NCBI GenBank assembly: GCA_002421475.1
Contig: DIJW01000067.1
Span: 4,111-16,817 of the forward strand
DNA length: 12,707 nucleotides
Origin: Thiomicrospira sp. UBA5634
GTDB lineage: Bacteria; Pseudomonadota; Gammaproteobacteria; Thiomicrospirales; Thiomicrospiraceae
Direction of reading: 5' to 3'
The translations under genes were made by a program, and so were the position numbers. Positions 8,401 to 12,707 of the stretch are shown here, one piece after another (position 1 is the stretch's first letter; each line of letters opens with the position of its first letter). The notes under the pieces are model-generated. The model made no database searches and was not told where the DNA came from. It worked only from the letters and a program-made list of their open reading frames with translations.

Positions 8401-8552
8401 TGCAGGCACAGTTTTTAATCCCGATGGCAATTTCAATTGCGTTTGGTTTAATGTTTGCAACCCTGTTGATTTTGTTAGTTTTGCCGGCGTTATTGTCATT
8501 ATATGAATCTGGTGCCAGAAAAGTTTTACATAAACTTCAAACGTTTGGTTAG
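5445..8552 (+). CDS. RND-family efflux permease (AcrB/HAE1-like superfamily)
   Basis: This 1035-residue proton-driven inner-membrane transporter has the typical RND layout. A first helix lies at about 20-40, a large periplasmic loop at about 41-335, helices 2-6 at about 336-485, helix 7 near 530-550, a second large loop to about 860, and helices 8-12 from about 865 to 1020. The proton-relay aspartates of helix 4 are present as D403-D404 in GIIVDDAIVVGED. In helix 10, where AcrB has K940, the aligned residue is N932 (VVNNSIILV), as in other branches of the superfamily, so it is not an AcrB orthologue. It is translationally coupled to its adaptor. No TolC-type outer-membrane factor is encoded in the window, so the channel is presumably supplied from elsewhere. 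Likely substrates are organic toxic compounds, but none can be named from sequence. Confidence 0.94.
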   Translation: MSTNRFKSHGLIGLFTRHKVAPNLLMALMILLGVVALLKLNVQFFPNFNLDYAQVRVIWPGANAQDVESSVTDPIERVLRSSENLDEMTSTSSLGVSVVTLKFVEGTDMIQAVDQIRQRVAELRNLPQDIQTPVVERIVRYEPIAKVLVIGQPGDEAQLRHLVRSFERELLNRGIDKIDFRGLPLEEMAVEVSAGKLAQYDLTLERIANQINSLSRDVPAGRFGDQDAARDIRAIEQQRDVQGFSQLPLVISETERVLLGDVALVTLRPLRDASYLQMDGRPTVEMALKRAESGDTLVSSRVMQAWLDQVVPTLPQGVELQVYDETWSLVKDRIMLLVNNGIGGLILVLLILYVFLNGRIAFWVALGIPVSFMTTLMVLYLAGGSINMMSLFALIMALGIIVDDAIVVGEDTLTHHEMGEPPQQAAEGGAHRMFTPVMASSLTTIAAFLPLMLIGAEIGAILFAIPMVIVAVILVSLVQCFLVLPGHLRFGLGFAKPASQNKLRTRLDQGFDQFRQGTFRRLIRWVLHSRATVMALALGLIILTIGLLAGGRMSFTFFPSPEATKIDASIQFVAGTPETVTAQFVQHVYQALLQTEAELEPGIIDVAVVAFNQGSGSSGVVYGTVNVELIDPDRRHTRNTEFIRSWKQKVQPIPGLENFSITSPVGGPPGRDIQIQFTGGTPQTLKQASLDLQQVLDDLPGISGLVDDLPYGREQMVFRLTPNGEALGFSYAGVGSQLSAAFSGYLAQIYTRGEDEVEVRVMLPREQQQQLAVLNALQVVSPSGQRVPLGSVVTWTTKQGFDVMRHYNGQLAVTVLADVDRTVNNANQILASLQQNVLPELVTKYGVNYSFQGTAKNQQKTFGDMMIGLIVGLIMIYLVLAWVFESYGWPLVVMTAIPLGLIGAILGHYFMGVSLTILSLFGFFGLAGIVVNNSIILVSFYKRLREDGMTVNEALEEASVQRLRAVLVTSLTTIAGLTPLLFETSLQAQFLIPMAISIAFGLMFATLLILLVLPALLSLYESGARKVLHKLQTFG

Positions 8553-8566
8553 GTTTTGATCGATTA

Positions 8567-8600
8567 AAAACCCCGCTACCAGGCCTGGTAGCGGGGTTTT
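8567..8600 (+). terminator. Rho-independent terminator of the RND operon (perfect palindrome)
   Basis: A 34-nt perfect palindrome is centred at 8583/8584. The outer arms are AAAACCCCGCT and AGCGGGGTTTT, and the core is the 12-mer ACCAGGCCTGGT (8578-8589). As RNA it gives a very stable GC-rich stem capped by GGCC and followed by UUUU. It starts 14 nt after the permease stop. Because both flanks carry A/T runs it would also terminate transcription from the opposite strand. Confidence 0.9.
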
Positions 8601-8649
8601 GTTAACTAAAAACTCGGTTTGCACTTTTTTTGCATGATTGGGTAATCGC

Positions 8650-8678
8650 TTGAAGAATTTTTGTTTTTAAGAGAAAAT
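8650..8678 (+). promoter_or_regulatory. Candidate promoter for tkt-gap-pgk
   Basis: TTGAAG (8650-8655) and GAAAAT (8673-8678) are each four-of-six matches to the -35 and -10 hexamers, with 17 nt between them. Transcription would start near 8685, giving a leader of about 80 nt that includes the inverted repeats at 8694-8735. An alternative uses TTGACC (8712-8717) as a -35 overlapping the LysR-like site, but its -10 is poor, as can happen at activator-dependent promoters. Confidence 0.35.
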
Positions 8679-8693
8679 AGCTGATTAAAGTAC

Positions 8694-8735
8694 ATTCTGG
8701 GGTCAAGAAAATTGACCGTATTTGATTTCCAGAAT
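8694..8735 (+). promoter_or_regulatory. Nested inverted repeats in the tkt leader with LysR-type (CbbR-like) motif
   Basis: The inner repeat is GGTCAA-GAAAA-TTGACC (8701-8717). It contains the LysR-family T-N11-A signature (T8703 to A8715) and fits the TNA-N7-TNA form reported for CbbR, the usual regulator of Calvin-cycle operons. Outer arms ATTCTGG (8694-8700) and CCAGAAT (8729-8735) flank it. As RNA they would stack on the inner stem with an 11-nt bulge. It lies 33 nt upstream of the tkt ATG. Operator and leader-hairpin readings are both open; the link to CbbR is inference from the operon's function. Confidence 0.5.
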
Positions 8736-8767
8736 ACCGAATTTTTTTAAAAATTAAGGAAGTTGTT

Positions 8768-10774
8768 ATGCCAACTCGTAGAGAACTCGCTAACGCTATT
8801 CGTGCGTTAAGTATGGATGCAGTGCAAAAAGCCAAGTCAGGACATCCTGGCGCGCCTATGGGCATGGCTGATATCGCGGAAGTATTGTGGAATAGCCACA
8901 TGAAATACAACCCAAAAAATGCCAAGTGGGCAGATCGTGACCGTTTCGTATTGTCGAACGGCCATGGTTCGATGTTGATTTATTCTCTACTTCATCTTAC
9001 CGGCTTTGATTTGAGTATCGAAGACATCAAACAATTCCGCCAGTTGCATTCAAAAACGGCAGGTCACCCTGAATACGGTTATGCAGATGGTATCGAAACT
9101 ACTACCGGTCCATTGGGTCAAGGTATTACTAATGCCGTTGGTATGGCGATTGCAGAACGTACTTTAGCTGCACAATTTAACCGTCCAGGGCATCCGGTTG
9201 TGAACCACCACACTTATGTATTTATGGGTGACGGTTGTTTAATGGAAGGTTTGTCGCATGAAGCTTGTGCAATGGCCGGTGCGTTAGGTTTAGGCAAGTT
9301 GGTTGCGTTCTGGGACGATAACAACATCTCTATCGACGGCCACATTGATGAGTGGATGGAGCAGGACGTTCCTGGTCGTTTCGAGTCTTATGGTTGGCAC
9401 GTTATTCGTGGTGTAGATGGTCATAACGCAGAAGCGGTTGATGCAGCTATCCATGAAGCGAAGTCTATTCAAGACAAACCTACTTTGATCTGTACTAAAA
9501 CCACTATCGGTTTTGGTTCTCCAAACTTATGCGGTACTCACGATTGCCACGGCGCGCCATTAGGCGAACAAGAAATTGCCTTAACACGTGAAAACCTAGG
9601 TTGGCACCACGAGCCATTCGTTATTCCAAAAGAAGTTTATGCTGGTTGGGATCACACCGCTAAAGGCGCGCAGGAAGAGGCTGAGTGGAATGCAATCTTT
9701 GCAGACTACGAGAAAAACTATCCTGATTTAGCAAAAGAATTTAAACGTCGTATGTCTGGCGAATTACCGGCTAACTTTGAAGTGGAAATGGACAAGTTTA
9801 TCGCTAAAACTCAAGCGGACATGCCAAACATTGCATCACGTAAAGCATCGCAGAACGCAATTGAAGCGATGGGTCCATTATTGCCAGAAATGTTTGGTGG
9901 TTCAGCAGACTTAACCGGTTCTAACCTAACTAACTGGTCAGGCACGGTTAAAGTAAACAAAAACAATGCAAACGGTAACTACATCTCTTGGGGTGTACGT
10001 GAGTTTGGTATGGCGCACATGATGAACGGTATGGTTCTGCATGGCGGCTTTAAAGTTTACGGCGCAACCTTCTTGATGTTCATGGAGTTCATGCGTAACG
10101 CGTTACGTATGTCAGCATTGATGAAGATCGGTACGATCTATGTTTACACCCATGACTCAATCGGTCTAGGTGAAGACGGCCCAACCCACCAGCCGGTTGA
10201 GCAGATTGCGACTATGCGTATGATTCCGCGTTTCCAAACTTGGCGTGGTTGCGATGCGATTGAGTCTGCCGTGTCTTGGAAAGTAGCGATGTTGCGTGGC
10301 AATGCTCCAACTGCGTTGGTGTTCTCACGTCAAAACCTAATGCCAATGCCGCGTACTCCTGAGCAAGTAAAAAACATCGAAAAAGGTGGTTACGTGTTGA
10401 AAGATTGTCAGTGCTCTGGCGCTTGCCAAGCTGACTTGATCATTATTGCGACCGGCTCAGAAGTTGAGTTGGCAGTAAAAGCCGCGGACGCTTTAACCGC
10501 AAAAGGTAAAAAAGTTCGCGTTGTATCTATGCCTTGCCCAGATATGTTCGATGACCAAGACCAAGCTTACAAAGATTCGGTCTTGTTGCCAGGTGTAAAA
10601 CGCTTGGCGGTTGAGGCAGGTGTGACTGCTTACTGGCGTAAGTATGTAGGCCTAGAAGGTGATGTTGTTGGTATTGACACCTTCGGTGAGTCTGCACCGG
10701 CCGGTGAGCTGTTCAAAGAGTTCGGCTTCACTGTGGATAACGTAGTAGCAAAAGCTGAAGCCTTAATCGGTTAA
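8768..10774 (+). CDS. tkt: Transketolase
   Basis: This cytoplasmic thiamine-diphosphate enzyme transfers two-carbon ketol units between sugar phosphates. It serves the pentose phosphate pathway and, here probably mainly, regeneration in the Calvin cycle. At 668 residues it is full length (E. coli 663). The ThDP/metal motif GDGCLMEG starts at residue 154, and DDNNISIDG starts at 183. Active-site histidines are visible at H26, H66 (NGHGSM), H100, H261 (HDCHGAP) and H474 (GPTHQPVEQ). The catalytic glutamate is E412 in VREFGMA. The pyrimidine domain and C-terminal domain follow in the usual order. A cysteine-rich insertion, [13 protein letters not shown] (C547, C549, C553), replaces the shorter KDC-x-x-QPEL region of the E. 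coli enzyme. The start is supported by AAGGAAG (8756-8762), 5 nt before the ATG. It is first in an operon with gap and pgk. Confidence 0.97.
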   Translation: MPTRRELANAIRALSMDAVQKAKSGHPGAPMGMADIAEVLWNSHMKYNPKNAKWADRDRFVLSNGHGSMLIYSLLHLTGFDLSIEDIKQFRQLHSKTAGHPEYGYADGIETTTGPLGQGITNAVGMAIAERTLAAQFNRPGHPVVNHHTYVFMGDGCLMEGLSHEACAMAGALGLGKLVAFWDDNNISIDGHIDEWMEQDVPGRFESYGWHVIRGVDGHNAEAVDAAIHEAKSIQDKPTLICTKTTIGFGSPNLCGTHDCHGAPLGEQEIALTRENLGWHHEPFVIPKEVYAGWDHTAKGAQEEAEWNAIFADYEKNYPDLAKEFKRRMSGELPANFEVEMDKFIAKTQADMPNIASRKASQNAIEAMGPLLPEMFGGSADLTGSNLTNWSGTVKVNKNNANGNYISWGVREFGMAHMMNGMVLHGGFKVYGATFLMFMEFMRNALRMSALMKIGTIYVYTHDSIGLGEDGPTHQPVEQIATMRMIPRFQTWRGCDAIESAVSWKVAMLRGNAPTALVFSRQNLMPMPRTPEQVKNIEKGGYVLKDCQCSGACQADLIIIATGSEVELAVKAADALTAKGKKVRVVSMPCPDMFDDQDQAYKDSVLLPGVKRLAVEAGVTAYWRKYVGLEGDVVGIDTFGESAPAGELFKEFGFTVDNVVAKAEALIG

Positions 10775-10813
10775 TAGTCGGTTAATTAAGTTTAAAAGTT
10801 TAATTTTAGATCA

Positions 10814-10833
10814 GCTCTAACTTAGGTTAGAGC
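10814..10833 (+). repeat. Stem-loop in the tkt-gap intergenic region
   Basis: GCTCTAAC-TTAG-GTTAGAGC forms a perfect 8-bp stem with a 4-nt loop, 39 nt after the tkt stop. No U-run follows it (GUGUUGUGA), so it is not a normal terminator. It could protect the upstream tkt mRNA 3' end after processing, or slow the polymerase between the two genes. Confidence 0.6.
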
Positions 10834-10837
10834 GTGT

Positions 10838-10861
10838 TGTGATCAAGTTCACTTGATCACA
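10838..10861 (+). promoter_or_regulatory. Second stem-loop or CRP-like site just upstream of gap
   Basis: Arms TGTGATCAAG (10838-10847) and CTTGATCACA (10852-10861) flank the loop TTCA, giving a perfect 10-bp stem ending 7 nt before the gap Shine-Dalgarno site. The first 16 bases also read TGTGA-TCAAGT-TCACT, nine of ten matches to the CRP half-sites TGTGA-N6-TCACA. The site is too close to the ATG at 10880 for standard class II activation of a promoter there. An mRNA-stabilising 5' hairpin for gap or a repressor site is more plausible. It is probably not a terminator because no T-run follows. Confidence 0.5.
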
Positions 10862-10870
10862 CATTAATAG

Positions 10871-11881
<1,011 letters not shown>

Positions 11882-11903
11882 TTGACCCTTTTGGAGCAAA
11901 TGT

Positions 11904-12707
11904 ATGTCTTTTAATCGTATGACTGACTTGGATCTAAAAGGTAAGCGCGTATTAATCCGTGCGGACTTAAACGTTCCGGTTAAAGATGGCAAAGTAACCT
12001 CTGATGCTCGTATTCGTGCGTCAATGAAAACCTTTGAAGCGGCGCTAAAAGCCGGTGCAAAAGTAATGGTGATGTCTCATTTAGGACGTCCGGAAGAAGG
12101 TGTTTTCTCTGAAGAAAACTCTTTGGCACCGGTTGCGGCTAACTTGTCAGACAAGTTTGGCAAAACAATCCGTTTGGTAAAAGACTGGGTTGACGGTGGA
12201 TTTGATGTCGCTGATGGCGAATTAGTTCTACTTGAAAACGTACGTTTTAACAAAGGCGAAAAGAAAAACGTTGAAGAAACCGCAAAAAAATATGCGGCGT
12301 TATGTGACGTGTTTGTAATGGACGCTTTTGGTACTGCTCATCGCGCTGAAGCATCAACCTACGGTGTAGGTATGTTTGCTCCGGTTGCTTGTGCCGGTTT
12401 ATTGTTGAGTGAAGAGTTAGATGCATTGGCGAAAGCACTTAAGGCACCTGCTCGTCCTTTGGTAGCTATCGTTGGTGGCTCTAAAGTATCAACAAAACTG
12501 ACTGTTTTAGAGTCTTTGTCTCAAGTGGTTGATCAGTTGGTTGTGGGTGGTGGTATCGCTAACACCTTCATCAAAGCGGCAGGCCACAATGTTGGTAAGT
12601 CGTTATGTGAAGATGATTTGGTTCCGACTGCGCAAAAACTGAACGAAATCATGAATAAACGTGGTGCGTCTATTCCTCTAGCGCAAGACGTTGTGACCGG
12701 AAAAGAG
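11904..12707 (+). CDS. pgk: Phosphoglycerate kinase, 5' part (cut by the window end)
   Basis: This enzyme interconverts 3-phosphoglycerate plus ATP with 1,3-bisphosphoglycerate plus ADP, the step next to GAPDH in the Calvin cycle and glycolysis. The frame is open from the ATG to the last base, 268 codons of an expected 385-395. Substrate-binding motifs are in place: RADLNVP at 19-25, R36 in [14 protein letters not shown] at 58-63, ENVRF at 111-115 and DAFGTAHR at 140-147. The hinge and nucleotide domain begins with GGSKVSTK at 191-198 and GGGIANTF at 215-222. GGAG at 11893-11896 lies 7 nt before the ATG and supports this start. An ATG at 11900 in another frame stops after four codons. It is 22 nt downstream of gap, so the two are co-transcribed. 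Nothing suggests that the gene is broken; it simply continues past the window. Confidence 0.96.
   Translation, partial: MSFNRMTDLDLKGKRVLIRADLNVPVKDGKVTSDARIRASMKTFEAALKAGAKVMVMSHLGRPEEGVFSEENSLAPVAANLSDKFGKTIRLVKDWVDGGFDVADGELVLLENVRFNKGEKKNVEETAKKYAALCDVFVMDAFGTAHRAEASTYGVGMFAPVACAGLLLSEELDALAKALKAPARPLVAIVGGSKVSTKLTVLESLSQVVDQLVVGGGIANTFIKAAGHNVGKSLCEDDLVPTAQKLNEIMNKRGASIPLAQDVVTGKE

Noticed and set aside
10838..10861. FNR box (TTGAT-N4-ATCAA) in the repeat before gap
   Set aside because: The half-sites are in the opposite order (ATCAA then TTGAT), so the FNR consensus is not met.
11900..11914. ATG at 11900 as pgk start or leader peptide
   Set aside because: The frame stops after four codons. 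GGAG at 11893-11896 is well spaced for ATG 11904, whose frame gives a normal Pgk N-terminus.

Overview
The window is a continuous stretch of ordinary, gene-dense gammaproteobacterial chromosome. It has moderate GC, short intergenic gaps, Shine-Dalgarno sites, and products that read like close relatives of E. coli proteins (Cca, FieF/YiiP, transketolase, GapA, Pgk). The tkt-gap-pgk gene order, with a LysR-type operator motif in the tkt leader, is what I would expect of a Calvin-Benson-Bassham (CBB) operon in a chemolithoautotrophic sulfur oxidiser such as Thiomicrospira, Hydrogenovibrio or Thiomicrorhabdus. That lineage guess is inference from gene content and protein style. No RuBisCO or sulfur-oxidation gene lies in the window.

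Layout. Positions 1-219 hold a possible 3' tail of an upstream gene and a leader. A tight plus-strand operon follows: an NDUFA9-like NAD(P)-binding epimerase-family protein (220-1194), the multifunctional CCA-adding enzyme (1197-2465, 2-nt gap) and a FieF-like divalent metal exporter (2458-3357, 8-nt overlap). It ends at a bidirectional terminator (3359-3402) shared with a convergent minus-strand gene for a secreted c-type haem protein of the DUF3365/Tll0287 type (3401-3967). A 200-nt divergent control region with several inverted repeats separates that gene from an RND efflux pair, adaptor plus permease (4174-8552, ATGA overlap), closed by a perfect 34-nt palindromic terminator. The last third is the carbon-metabolism operon: tkt (8768-10774), gap (10880-11881) and the first 268 codons of pgk (11904 to the window end).

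How they work together. Transketolase, GAPDH and phosphoglycerate kinase are consecutive parts of the reductive pentose phosphate/glycolytic core and are evidently co-transcribed. Their codon use looks tuned for high expression. The FieF-like exporter and the RND pump are envelope detoxification functions, but they sit in separate transcription units and nothing shows that they cooperate.

I found no mobile element, CRISPR array, phage gene, defence system, tRNA or rRNA, and no convincing previously undescribed system. The points most worth a second look are regulatory and fine-scale: a 12-bp palindrome at the core of both terminators, nested inverted repeats in the tkt leader, paired hairpins before gap, altered regulatory metal-site residues in the FieF-like protein, and small cysteine changes in transketolase and GAPDH.
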